From the NCBI GenBank assembly GCA_030549495.1, contig JAUIRK010001051.1:310001-374000 (forward strand): a stretch of DNA of 64,000 bases, read 5' to 3'. Position numbers and translations under genes: made by a program. Positions 37,166 through 48,421 of this stretch are shown here, piece by piece. Source of the DNA: Nectonema munidae (taxonomy: Eukaryota; Nematomorpha; Nectonematoida; Nectonematidae). The notes under the pieces were generated by a model. That model was given only the letters and a program-made list of their open reading frames with translations. It was not told where the DNA came from and made no database searches. Position 1 is the stretch's first letter. Every line of letters starts with the position of its first letter.

Positions 37166-38879
37166 TTTATATTATAATAACTTAAAATATAATAATTATT
37201 TTATAATAGTTTGTAGGTTGTTTGATAACACAAAATTATTTTTTAACTGTGTATCTTATATTTTAAGCATTTATCTAATATTATTTTTAATTTTAGTTTG
37301 TAGGTTGTTTGATGCGTCTCGCATACATAAGCCACCTATGCTGGTTTACAGGCAACAACACGTCACCCGGCATTTTTAATTTTAAGTTTTTATTTGTAAA
37401 TAAAGAATATATTTGTGTGTATTTGGGTAAAAAGTCCTACTGTAAGGATACTTATCCATACATATATTTAATTTACCTATAAAATAAAATAGAGTTTTCC
37501 TATTGTCTTTATATATATATATATACTTTGAAGTACTTTAATTTCGCAAAAATAAAATTTCACGAATTATGCTTGAAAAAGAAATTCCCGAGAATTTTAA
37601 TTCGCGAATATATATTTTTAAATTTTAGATATTTAGCTTAAAATATTTACTTTATCGTAGGCACATGCAGTTTCTTAGCATTTAAATTATGGTAAATCTG
37701 TGGATAACCTTACTGTTGATCCAAACTCCAAACTTTAAAATCATCTTATACAAAATGGGTGTTGTTAACATTTGAGTGAAATTCAAACACAAAAATATTT
37801 AGATGCAAGGTTGGAAAAATACAAGTATACTCAATTTTTTGAAAAAAAAATATTACCAAAAAGTTTGATTTTGCTTTGCAAATAATTTTTGATAAAAATT
37901 TTTTGATCGAACGGCCATCATGATAACATTGTGTAGTACAACTCCCTAAGTAAAAGTACAAAAATTGATCAACACGAGCTCAAACTTGAAACCTTTGTTC
38001 GTTATGGAAAATGTAATATCTTCCTCACGGAAAATAAAAAAAAAAGGGTAAGAGGATGATATTCTGTGATTTATTAAATCTTTAAAAAATAAAAGCAGAA
38101 ATCTCAAACATCATAGAGAAGAGCTAAAGCAAGTTTATTCAACGTCAGAGCGACAATTGTCTCTACCATGTTGTAGTACTACAATCAAAGCGCGTTCATC
38201 CGACACTTGGTTTCAGACATTTTTTCGTATTGTAAATTTGTGGGATAGAAGTTAAAGTTTTGGAAAAATCCATTGTTTAGGATATCATATTTTATTGTTA
38301 TCAAATACAGTAAATGTGAGATGCTATAAAAATACACAAAGAAATAAATTGTAAAATATTTATATTTTTCTCTTTTTTAAATGATATTTGGCAAAGAGCT
38401 ATTGAGCATGAGATCGAAAGAGAAGAGGAGCGAGTGAGGATGAATCAAACACAAGAGTTTGTTGAAGTGGTAAAGGAGAGGGGGTGGGTCATGAATGTGC
38501 TATGAATTTCGCTACATAATATATGTATGTGCCCTAATGAAGTCTGCAGTAAATCTATGAGCAAGGATATGAGTTCCTGGTTTACTGTTACTGAATTATT
38601 ACTCTCTGGAATATAACTATCTTTTGATGCATATGGTGCTCTTAGGGAGATGGTTTATTCAAGCCAGTTTTTTCCACTCTCAATAGCTGTGTTTATATTT
38701 GCGTATTCTGTTGCTGTCATTAATATTTCAATTACTATTTATTCCCGGACAATTAAAAATAGAAAAGACATCGCATCGCATAGAGAGCCTCCAACTGTTT
38801 TTAGTTAGAGATATTTTCATCGCGCAATGTTTTCAGATATTAAATATTTTCACTTTAAAAATTGTTTTATTTTTGTCCT
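37166..38879. other. AT-rich stretch without a recognised gene
   Basis: No coding signal or paired repeat was recognised. A short (TA)n run lies near 37511-37524. Confidence 0.4.
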
Positions 38880-38949
38880 TGATAATTTTTATTTTAGGGT
38901 CGTATATACCCCAATGTTTTTAGGCACAAATAAGTTGGCTTTTCTAGTG
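38880..38949 (+). mobile_element. Left part of TTF-hAT locus (copy 2), before the 7-kb insertion
   Basis: TTTTTAGGCACAAATAAGTT, then GGCTTTTCTAGTG, matches 10540-10572 (TTTTTAGGTACTGAATAAG, CAGCTTTTCTAGTG) directly up to the TTAA. The same locus resumes at 45996. Confidence 0.65.
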
Positions 38950-39299
38950 TTAACCCTATTAGTGCTGGGGGGCGTAAAACGCCCCACTTTCACTTAAAAA
39001 TTAATTGTAGAAAATTGGCTGAATCATATCTCTTCAAATTTTGTGACTTTTCCTAAAATCGATAGCTGCATCTTTTGAAACCATTTTATGGTAGTTGAAT
39101 GACCCCTTCATGTCCAAAACTGTCAATCAAAATAAAAAATTAAAATTTTTCAGCAAAATTTTGACATTATCTGTACTTAACCTTATAACTTAGGATCTAT
39201 ATTATATAATACCCTGAAAATTTATAATTATATGCAGTTTGGAACGCATAACACTTTATATATTTAATTTTTTCAATAATCATAGCTACTTTTTAGAAA

Positions 39300-40191
39300 A
39301 TGTCAATCAAAATTTTGATTGATCAAAAATATACCTAATAAAATATACCTTCAAATTTTACATAAAATATATGTTTTTATATTAAATTGGTCATGCTGTT
39401 TTCATTTCTGGACTCATTTTTTACATTTAGGATTTGAAAATACCTAATAGTATTAATCAAATTTGCGGTTTACTTCTGAAAATTGTCTCCAAAAACATTC
39501 CTTCACATTTTACATAAAATATCTGTGTTCTACTAAATCGGCCATGCTGGTTCCATTTCTGGACTAATTTTTTTACGTTTAGGATCTGGAAATACCTATA
39601 AGTGTTAATTAAATTTGCGGTTTACTTCTAAAAATTATCTCCAAAAACATTCATTCAAATTTTCGAATGAAATATATGTGTTATACTAAATCGGCCATGC
39701 TGGTTTCATTTCTGGACTCATTTTTTACGTTTAGGATGTGAAAATACCTATAAGTCTTAATCAAATTTGCGGTTTACTTCTAAAAATTGTCTCCAAAAAC
39801 ATTCATTCAAATTTTACAATGAAATATATGTTTTATACCAAATCAACCATGCTGTTTTCATTTCTGAACTCATTTTTCAAATTTAGAGGTTTTAAAATAT
39901 CAGTCAAAATTTTCGGTTTACTTCTAAAATCTATCTCCAAAAATATTCTCTAAATTTTACATGAAATATTTGTTTTTATACCAAATCGATCATGCTGTTT
40001 TCATTTTTGAACTCATTTTTTACATTTAGGATTTGAAAATACCTATAAGTATTAATCAAATTTGTGGTTTACTTCTGAAAATTGTCGCCAAAAATATTTT
40101 CTTGAAATATATGTTTTTATACCAAATCAATCATGCTGTTTTCATTTCTAACTCATTTTTTACATTTAGGATGTGAAAATAGCTATAAGTG
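39300..40191. repeat. ~150-bp tandem repeat array, left block
   Basis: The word TTTGCGGTTTACTTCT or close variants recurs at about 39466, 39611, 39763, 39905 and 40060, followed each time by AAAATTGTCTCCAAAAACATT and later ATGCTGTTTTCATTTCTGGACTCA. Spacing is 142-155 bp. More diverged units extend left to about 39130. Confidence 0.9.
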
Positions 40192-40482
40192 TTAACCTTC
40201 GCTATACGCACATATGGCAATTTACTCCACACCAATATTTAAAAACTCGATAGCGTAAAATTTTCTCACTATCGTAATTTTTTAACTACCATGTAAATTT
40301 AAGTAATTTTATGATTTTTCATGGATTATACCTGAAATTACCATATGAATATTTTTTTTCTGAATATTTTCGAAAAACCATTTTTTTGACTTTAAATTTT
40401 CTAGATGGCGTTAAAACTTTCAAGAAAAAATAGCCTTCCAACTTCATATAAAAAATTTATTGACAAGGAAGATAAAAAAAAA

Positions 40483-41773
40483 TTATATACAGTTTTCACA
40501 TATTAATTTAGTGTGATTTTTACACATAAACAGAGAGCATTTCTTACATTTTCGCGTTGTTCTACTTTTTTTAGGCTTGCAAATATTGCAGAAACCTCGG
40601 CTACTTGATGATTCTGAGCTGTCAACCTGGTAAAATCCATAGAAGCTTAAAATATTTTTTGTCTTTAGATTTATTTGAGGAGTTTGCGACCTGATTTTCA
40701 TGGACTCTTCGCTCAAAAGCATAGCCAAATGCTTTATAAACACTTTTCTTCCACTACTTTTTATTGATGGGTAGTTGTCAGGCGCATTGAACTTCGCAAT
40801 GATGAAAGAATTTAGAACACTCATATCAAGATAATTCGCAAAAGCTGCTCGAGTCCATCTTCTACAAGGTTTGTAGCTTCGGTATTGCTTGACCATTCTA
40901 TTCGCGACGTCTACCCCGCCTTTGTATTTGTTATATTCTATTAGAGATTCAGGCTTAGCAAACTCAGAAGAAATCTCGACCTTTTTTCTGTGTTGAGATG
41001 AAAGAATGTAGACAACTTTAAAATTGCGTTTTGCATGCTTGCGAGGAATATAAGCGGAAAGGGAAGCTTGGCGAGAATAAATGATACGGGATTCACATTC
41101 ATTTAGATCAAGAGATTTCAAATAAGAAGGCTGAAGAATTCGTGGGATAAATCTTCGAGAATACATGACTGTACCACAAATGGTAATATTTTTTGTAAGT
41201 CCCCACTCTGCAATTTCATGGGAAGTGAAAAATCGATCAATATAAAGGCCACAGCCATCAGGTAGATTTGCATCTGTTACCAATCTTTTGATGATGTTCT
41301 TAGAAGAAAAGTATTCTCTGTTGGGTAAACCAGAGATGTAAATTTCTGGTTTGAGAAAATAAAAACTTTCAGCATCATTTAGATGATAAAATTTAAGTCC
41401 ATAATGACCGGGCTTTTTAGGATCATATATCTTTATATTGCATCCTCCTCTAAAGCTGACCAACTGTTCGTCTATTGTAACCACTTTACTTGGAGTCCAA
41501 AAGTTAGAAAAAGTGTCATAAAAATGATCATGAATCTTTCTTATAGCTGATATTTTATCATTCGGATTTCTTTCAGCTTTTTCATCAAAAGTTAAAAAAT
41601 TGTGTATCAGAACAAACATATTTCTACCAAGTGCAGCCTTCAAAAAAGGAACACCAAAAGCTTCATTGAACAAGTTGGAAATTTTTATTCTCTGATCCAT
41701 TGATTGACCTATATACATCAAGCAAGACAAATAGGAAACTAAGTGAAACACTTGAAAATTATCTGCATAGTGT
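40483..41773 (-). CDS. piggyBac transposase (family C), exon 2, intact
   Basis: Catalytic and C-terminal part of a piggyBac transposase; 430 codons including the stop follow the split codon. It shows VVTIDEQLVSFRGGCNIK (first Asp), CGLYIDRFFTSHEIA (second Asp), YNKYKGGVDVANRMVKQYRSYKPCRRW (third Asp) and FANYLDMSVLNSFIIAK. The C-terminal Cys-rich domain CNICKPKKSRTTRKCKKCSLFMCKNHTKLICENC follows, which in this family binds the terminal repeats. No frame break is seen. The acceptor is TCTTAG (41774-41775, reverse strand). It leaves one base that completes the GC at the exon-1 end to give Ala; the nearer ATGCAG acceptor would bring a stop. With exon 1 the protein is about 540 residues, the normal size for the family. 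Confidence 0.9.
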
Positions 41774-42960
41774 CTAAGATTACTATGCTTAGGATTTGAT
41801 GTTCTAAACGTAAAATTTAAAAAAATATTTACTTGACCTTCTATAAGTATAAATTACACAAAACTAAATCAATGGACTGAAATTTATGTAAAGCTCTTGA
41901 TAAAATTGATCTGTCTTTTTGCATGTATGTGTTTGTGTTTGTGTGTGTGTGTGATCGTTTGGGTATATGTATGTGTGATCGTTTGGGTATATGTATGTGT
42001 GCGTGTGCTTATTTGTGAATTGAATTGTGAATCGTTTATACGGTCGAGGATCCAGATATGGGCCTACCCGTCAGAATTCTGAGTCCAAATTCATCTTGCA
42101 CATTTTACCACACTAGCCTTTTGGTGAGTGATAAACAGTTATCTAACTTTTCTCTGAACATATAAATTAAGCTGGGTGAAGCAAAGAAACTTAAGTATTA
42201 TATATGGCGTTATAAAAATACAAAACTCATTAGACTCCTCTTGAAATAGTATCGAAGGTTCCCGTACGGGGTAAATATTGTTGTAATAGTTATGATACTA
42301 CGATAACTAGACAGTTTTACCAACCCAATCTTAATCTACTCCGAAAAAACCTCGGGGCCTTTAGAATAAAAATCTCTGATGAAAAACGTATGTGTGTGAG
42401 TGTATGTAATTTTTTAATTTTTGCAACGAATTGCAGGCATGCATTTTCGTTTTCGGATATTTTGGTTTTCGGAGATTTTGGTTTTCGAAGATTTTGTTTT
42501 AGGAGATTTTGGTTTTTGAAGATTTTGTTTTAAGAGATTTTGGTTTTTGGAAATTTTGACCTGGTACCTTACTAACGGACTACTTTCATTTGCTCACTCA
42601 CTGAAAGAGGGCAGGTTAAACTTTTATAAAATAATTTAGGTTTTTGAAGTTACTACCGTGATTGAAAAATAAAAATGTTATTGTTATTTCAACATTCTAA
42701 ATTACTTTATTTGGAAGATTGATTTACAAAAAATTTAATTAATTTAGTTGAAAAAAACAAGAGTTGTGGATTTTGACTTTTGTACCTCAAGTTACCACAT
42801 TACAAAGCTAGTCATTTTTGGATGGAAACCTCACTTAGTGTCATAAAAATAATTACTATTGTGTTACTTTTACTAGAAAAGAAAAAGACCAAAAAAGATT
42901 TCCGATCTCGTGAAAAGTAAAAAATATAGAAGGCAATATTGGAATATTTTCAAAACTTAC
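41774..42960 (-). other. Intron of the family-C piggyBac transposase
   Basis: About 1.19 kb between a consensus donor GTAAGT (42960-42955) and the TCTTAG acceptor. It contains GT-rich stretches (41930-42005) and an 18-bp tandem repeat (42448-42560). An insertion that created an intron-like gap cannot be excluded, but the phases fit. Confidence 0.65.
42448..42560. repeat. Short tandem repeat, ~18 bp unit
   Basis: Six or so copies of GGTTTTCGGAGATTTT and variants (TTTTCGAAGATTTTG, TTTTTGAAGATTTTG), inside the piggyBac family-C intron. Confidence 0.85.
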
Positions 42961-43292
42961 GCATAGTTAGAATCCATCTTTTTTTGGTTTTGAGGAAAAG
43001 ATACTCTATCAATTCTTGGGTAAAAAAAATGGAAAATTTTCAAGATATTAGTTTCCATAATAGCAGAGTTTTTGGGACCAGGTGGAAAGTTTATAACATT
43101 TCTTATATTTTCACTTCCAACTCTTCCGCGTGAATCATAAAACGGCTCCCAACTGTAATCAATCTGATCTGGGCAAATCAAATTGTCATCAATGTCTTCT
43201 TCCAAATCCGAACTTTGAGAGTTTTCTTCAGAAAAAAAGCTTGAAAAAGAAGATCTTTCAGAAAGAGAAGAAGAAGAAGAATCAGATTCCAT
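42961..43292 (-). CDS. piggyBac transposase (family C), exon 1
   Basis: ATG at 43292. The first 45 residues are an acidic, serine-rich leader (ESDSSSSSLSERSSFSSFF...DLEEDIDD) typical of piggyBac transposases. Next come WEPFYDSRGRVGSENIRNVINFPPGPK and NSAIMETNILKIFHFFYP, the conserved entry into the core. The exon ends TATGC before GTAAGT, leaving two bases (phase 2). Exon 2 continues as HYADNFQVFHLVSYL. No lesion is seen. Confidence 0.85.
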
Positions 43293-43676
43293 TATGAAGT
43301 TGATAAACTTTGTTGTACTTCAAAACTCAAAAAAGGAAGCAAACGTGGAAAGATAACAAAATTTTATGCGTATGCACGTATGGTTTATCTAATACAATTG
43401 GTCGGAATGTACTTTTATGAATGTACGTATAATCTTGTGCAGGTGAATTTATAGCGTATGATGTCGTGGATATGAAGGATTCTACACAAGCAATTGTGTT
43501 CAAGTGTGTTTGTAAAATCTCTGCATACACAAAATCACATCGCTCATTTACATTTTCTTCATTGATTTTTGTATTGATTTTTACTCTATGTAATTCTTTG
43601 AATTAAAAAGCCTATGGAGTAAATTGCCATATGTGCGTATACAGTGCTATAGTGATATTCGTGCGTATAGCCAAGG

Positions 43677-44400
43677 TTAATCAAATTTGCGGTTTACTTC
43701 TAAAAATTGTCTCCAAAAACATTCATTCAAATTTTACAATTAAATATATGTTTTTATACCAAATTAACCATGCTAGTTTCATTTATGGACTCAATTTTTG
43801 CAGTTTGAATTTGAAAATACATATACGTATCAATTAAATTTGCGTTTAATTCTAAAATTTGTTTTTATAGCAAATAGATCATGATGATTTCATTTCTGAA
43901 CACAGTTTTCGCATTTAGAGGTTTTACTGCAAGTGTCAATCAAATTTGCGGTTTATGTCTGAAAACTATATCCCAAAATATTCTCTCTAATTTTACATGG
44001 AATATATGTTTTTAAACCAATTCCACCATGATAATTTTTATTTCTGAAATCATTTTTTGCAATTAGAGGTTTTAAATGTCTGAAAGGGTTAATCAAATTT
44101 TCGATTTACGTCTTTGTCTACAGAAATATTTTTGAAATTTAAATAAAATATCTGTTTTTATGCCAAATGGAAGATGCTGGTTTCATTTTTGGACTCAGGT
44201 TTGGCATTTATGGTTTTAAAATATCTGGAAGCTTGAATCAGATTTGCGGTTTACTTCTAGATACTGTCTTCAAAAATATTTTCAAAAAAATAAAATATCT
44301 GTTTTATAACAAATCGACTATGCTTATTTTATTTCTGTACTGAATTTTGGATACGGTTAAAAAATATATCGAAGTGGCAATTTAATTAGTAATGTATGCC
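43677..44400. repeat. ~150-bp tandem repeat array, right block
   Basis: Continuation of the array at 39300-40191 after the nested piggyBac. Unit starts lie near 43682, 43835, 43945, 44096, 44243 and, worn, 44380. These units are more diverged from each other than those of the left block. Confidence 0.85.
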
Positions 44401-45489
44401 TGAAAATCAGTTCTGTAAAAAAAATTTCAAAAAATCGCTGCATATATAGTTATATAGTAAAATATACATTTATTTTGTATATTTTCGCTTATAATAATTT
44501 CTACAATCATTTGAGTATGAAATATTTATTTAAAAAAAAACAAAACGTATTATAAAATCTTTTATAAATTTGTATGAGAGAAGGAACCAATTTGAAAACT
44601 AATTAAAAAGCGAACATGTGATCAAAACAAATAATTAAAAAAATATGTATCTTGACTAAATGGAGGATCTACAATGTTCTAATGAACTAGGAAGTGGTTT
44701 AATTATATAATATTAGATGCTTCAAAAAAGATTTTGACTGTGAAAAAGAAGTTCCTCTTTTACCAATGAGAAATATTTAAATCTATAGTTTATCATCTAG
44801 GATTACAGTTAACATTTATCTAAGATGGGTAGGAAATCTGAAAATTTAGAATAGGTCAGATTTATCAAAAATGGCACAGGTGCCAATATGTGAGAATTTA
44901 GTCACTATCAAGATATTTTTAATTTAAATTGAATTTGTCCATCTTTTTCCTTTTGTGTCAAAGAAATAATTTTTTAGATGAAGAATGTTGACAACTTTTT
45001 GTAATTGAACAATCAACATCACGAATGATTCATCAGAAAAAATCCTTTGAAATGAGATTGGTTGACAAATATTCAGGCCTAATAATAAAATACACGATAC
45101 TGATAAAAAAGTCTAAAATCATCAAGAAGATTCTTTAATCAGAATGCTTTGAGAGAGGAAAAAAGTAATTTTATCCTTATAAAAAAATTTTCGAACACAC
45201 ATTGAAGAATATAAATTTCTAATGAAAAAAGAGCTACCAAGAAAGGATCATCATAGAATAAATAACAAAATTACATACTGTAAATTATATGACGTAGAGA
45301 CTACGAGCCGATAACGAATTTGTAGCCAAAAAGAAGGAGGTCCTATCGAGTTACATAAATTACCGTAGAATGAAATATTTTGAGTGAATTAAACACCTAA
45401 AGTTGGTTTATTAAATAAATTAAGAAAATAATTACCAGAGAAATACTGCAAGTAGAAGTTATTTTTATGTTTATATATTTGACATTGAT
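44401..45489. other. AT-rich interior of the 7-kb element
   Basis: No coding signal and no clear repeat unit. No long open frame lies on either strand. Confidence 0.5.
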
Positions 45490-45880
45490 TTACAGGTTTA
45501 ATCGATTTTTTGACAGGTTTTATTGATTTCATAAAAAATGAACATCACCATTAAATTCTGCATACTTGAAATGTATAAAAAACTTTAAAAGAATCAAAAT
45601 TTTAATTTTGACATGGGCTGTCATATTTAAATTATTTTGTCAGGTTTGGCTAATTTTTTATAAAAAAAAAGGAATATAACCAGTAAACACAGCCTACTTG
45701 AAAATGGGTATATGTGTGTAAAAAACTTTATATACTTATTTAGATAAAAAGTTCCTTTTTGAGATGAGCTGTCATATTTAGATCAATTTTTTGGCAGGTT
45801 TGATTGATTTTGATAAAAAATGGACATCACCACTGGATTCAGCATAGTTGAAATATACATGTAACATTAAAAATATTTAT
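45490..45880. repeat. Second tandem repeat, ~150-bp unit, about 2.5 copies
   Basis: GCTGTCATATTTA recurs at ~45618 and ~45768. Around it, TTTGACAGGTTT or TTTGGCAGGTTT, TTGATTT, AAAAATGGACATCACCA and CATACTTGAAAT repeat in order. The sequence differs from the 39.3-kb array but the period is the same. Confidence 0.75.
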
Positions 45881-45909
45881 AAAAACTTATTAATATCTGA
45901 GAAAAATAG

Positions 45910-45954
45910 GGGGGGGGGGGGGGGCACTTTACCCCCCCCCCCCCCCTCCCCCAG
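45910..45954. repeat. G-run / C-run inverted repeat near the right end of the 7-kb element
   Basis: A run of about 17 G, then CACTTTA, then a run of about 15 C followed by TCCCCC, can fold into a very stable hairpin; the G-run alone could form a quadruplex. The left end of the element has the small counterpart GGGGGGCGTAAAACGCCCC. Confidence 0.85.
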
Positions 45955-45995
45955 CACTTGAGCGGACAAATTTTGCCCAGCACTAATAGGGTTAA

Positions 45996-46750
45996 ATGCG
46001 TGTCAGAAAAGTACTATTGCATGATTGGTCTGTCGGATTAGCAAATTATAAAGGCAGGAGTGAGAGCATTTGGTTTGATAAAGACAGTGACCGTGTCGTA
46101 GTGTGAATGTCAGAATAAAGGCGAAGAAAAAGATTGGAAAAAATAGTTAGAGACAACATTGTATCGGATAGCGGGGTTGTAAAATAATAGTATCTGATAA
46201 ATGAGGTCTGATTGTATTACAGATGGGCCTTCTAATACAAGCATTTTCATACGGTCTTCAGAAGGCAGACATTATTGACCTTCGAGCACTAAATGAAAAT
46301 CTGCTCAAACAAGAATTCTGCTCCCGAAAGATTTACAAAAGAGAATGTTTTTAGCAACAAGGCATAAAATCTTGACTTGGCTTTGTTACACCAGCAGTTG
46401 TCTCAGTAATAGAACATCCCAATCTGAAGGGGCATTTATGACCATCGGTTTCAATAACTGGTGAAAGCAATGAGGAGGGATAAGGGCTTTATTAATGCGA
46501 TGAGTAGGGGTAACTGTCTCTCCATGTCCTAATGGGAAAGTATCAAACTAAAAATCTGGCGTAACCTGTTCCCTTTATTTAATTTTAAATACCTTTTAAG
46601 ATAAACTTTCGTTAGAAAACAGTAACTCTTGGAAAGCTGGCATAATGAAGCTTCTGATTCATCGATAATTTGATAAATCTATCAAACTGATAGCTATAAA
46701 TCCTACTTTCAGAGTAATGCATGATGACTTTATGAAAAGCTATAGCAATT
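45996..46750 (+). mobile_element. TTF-type hAT remnant (copy 2), right part
   Basis: Matches 10578-11370 through ATGATTGGTCTGTCGGATTA, GTGAGAGCATTTGGTTTG, GTGTGAATGTCAGAA, GATTTACAAAAGA, TTTCAATAACTGG and CTATAAATCCTAC, with many substitutions and small indels. It is the continuation of 38880-38949 after the TTAA insertion. No open frame is kept. Confidence 0.75.
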
Positions 46751-47310
46751 TTTAAATATCACATATCATTTTCTGAAATGAGTTCCAATGAAAGATTAAA
46801 ATATTTAATTTTATTATCAAAATTAAACAAAACTTTAGCAGAAAGTGAAGATATAATTATAAAGAAATTTGCCAAATTTTGAGACTTCATAAATACACTG
46901 ATATAAAAGAAGTTTATTTGTCAATTATCTGAGTTTGAAAATCGACTTATCAATTAAGTTTAAAAATGATAGGGTTTTTAAAAATTATATTTTTTGGAAA
47001 ATTTTTTTATCACAAAATATTATTTCCAGATTGGACTCTATGGTAGTCGATTGCAGAAGTTCCTTTCCAGGGTTTCTGCAAATGAAAATTTTAGATTTTT
47101 GTCACCTTGACTTTGGCCTTGATTTTATACTCTCTTATAACACTGGATGTGAAAATATACAGTATAACGAAAAATTAACGTTGTCAACACATTCGCTAAT
47201 GTAAAATTGTATTGTTGCTCTAATTTCAAAAATTTTACTTCGTTATGTGATAAAGATAACGCAAATTGAAGGAAAATGTCATTATTTTCACAACTCTAGT
47301 ATATATAATA
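46751..47310. other. Stretch with no recognised feature
   Basis: AT-rich; it may include further decayed hAT sequence, but I could not match it. Confidence 0.35.
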
Positions 47311-48421
47311 CATATCTGTCAACTCTCCCGGTTTAGCCGGGAGACTCCAGGTTTTGTTTAAAATCTCCCGGTCTCCAGATTCTTGTAATAATCTCCCGGT
47401 TTTTGAATTTGATTCATAAATTATACAAGCAAAACAAAATCTAAAATCAATAAAAAATTGATTTGTCAGATTCATCTGTTTATATGGACTTAAAGACAAT
47501 TTATCTTGGTGGACTGACAAAATCAAAGTTAAAAACGCTGTTTAATTCTGAAAAAATAACGCAGGAATATTATGATAAATTTTATCAAGCTGCTCAAGTT
47601 TATTATATTGAAGCAATAAAAGATATTCAAGATAAGTTTCCACTTAAAGATAAAGTAGTAACCAACGCTGTATGGGTTGATGTTTTTAACAGACATGAGA
47701 GTGAATGGTCTCAAATTGAGTTTTTTCTTGAAAAGTTTTCTAATCAAGCTTTCATACAAAGTATCAATCCTGATTTATTGTTTGAAGAGTTTATTGATTA
47801 CCGATCTTTGACGGAAAAAGACATTGAAAATGAAGCTTTAGTTGACGCTGAAATAAATGGTTGTGTTTCAGGTGATAATAAAAAGATACTTCACTACAGA
47901 GTTGATACATTATGGCACCACATTGCAAATGAAAGTTCAAGGAACTTCAATAAAAAGATTTAAAATTCTTCCTTATATGGCTTCTTTAGTTCTTATTCTT
48001 CCGCATAGTAATGCAAGCATAGAAAGACTGTTTAGCATCATAAGAAAAAATAAGACTAATAGTAGATCTTGTTTAAAGTTGGACGGCACATTGTCGAGTA
48101 ATTTAACTATGAAAACAAAAGATGCTGAAGAAAAAACGTATTGTTATAATTGGAGGCCAGATGAAGAGCTGCTGAGTCTTTCAAAAAAAGCAACTTCAGC
48201 TTACAACTGTAAAAGATAAAAGTTGTTTTGTTTTTTTTCTTTTTTTTTAAATCTAACAATCATATTTATCATCTCTGTTCACTTCTAATACATTCATTTA
48301 GGTTTTCTAGTAAATATTCGTTAAAATAATTATTCTCCAGATTTATTAGCCTCATCTCCCGATTTTTTTAATGGTTTTTGGAAAATCTCCAAATTCCAAA
48401 AAATCAAAGTTGACAGGTATG
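47311..48421 (+). mobile_element. hAT element, internally deleted, with CTCCCGG subterminal repeats
   Basis: The ends CATATCTGTCAACTCT and CATACCTGTCAACTTT are inverted repeats flanked by TATAATA on both sides (target duplication of 7-8 bp). Just inside, AATCTCCCGGT recurs several times at the left and ATCTCCCGATTT / AATCTCC at the right, probable transposase sites. It encodes the C-terminal part of a hAT transposase. Confidence 0.85.
47463..48219 (+). pseudogene. hAT transposase C-terminal part
   Basis: The first frame (47463-47963) reads KSKLKTLFNSEKITQEYYDKFYQAAQVYYIEAIKDIQDKFPLKDKVVTNAVWVDV, a helical region of hAT transposases. After a frame change, IKRFKILPYMASLVLILPHSNASIERLFSIIRKNKTNSR...LDGTLSSNLTMKTK (about 47945-48215) is the C-terminal dimerisation domain (P.SNA..ER.FS...KNKT). 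The N-terminal zinc finger and most of the RNase H-like core are absent. Confidence 0.85.

Larger units (their letters stand above)
40196..43676 (-). mobile_element. piggyBac element (family C), apparently complete, with an intron
   Basis: A 3,481-bp element flanked by TTAA at 40192-40195 and 43677-43680; both TTAAs belong to the same position of the surrounding tandem repeat (AGTGTTAATCAAATTTGCGG). The ends are CCTTCGCTATACGCAC and CCTTGGCTATACGCAC. An inner repeat TACGCACATATGGCAATTTA overlaps the terminal repeat at the left end and lies about 26 bp further in at the right end, the same kind of asymmetry as in the moth piggyBac. The transposase is encoded on the reverse strand in two exons. 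Confidence 0.92.
38954..45991. mobile_element. 7-kb TTAA-flanked element carrying tandem repeats, with a nested piggyBac
   Basis: Bounded by TTAA at 38950-38953 and 45992-45995, with perfect 16-bp inverted ends CCCTATTAGTGCTGGG. Next to the left end is a small hairpin (GGGGCGTAAAACGCCCC). The right end has a second AGTGCTGGGGG copy and long G and C runs. The inside is mostly ~150-bp tandem repeats; a complete second piggyBac (40196-43676) is inserted in one of them. Apart from that insertion I see no transposase. The related locus at ~10.54-10.6 kb reads straight across the TTAA without the element. A piggyBac-type helper is inferred from the TTAA and terminal CCC. Confidence 0.88.

Noticed and set aside
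40197-43676. piggyBac C as the source of transposase for the enclosing 7-kb element
   Set aside because: Its terminal repeats (CCTTSGCTATACGCAC) are unrelated to CCCTATTAGTGCTGGG and it has its own TTAA duplication within the array.
39300-44400. CRISPR-like repeat array
   Set aside because: Units of ~150 bp are directly tandem with no unique spacers, in a eukaryotic transposon.
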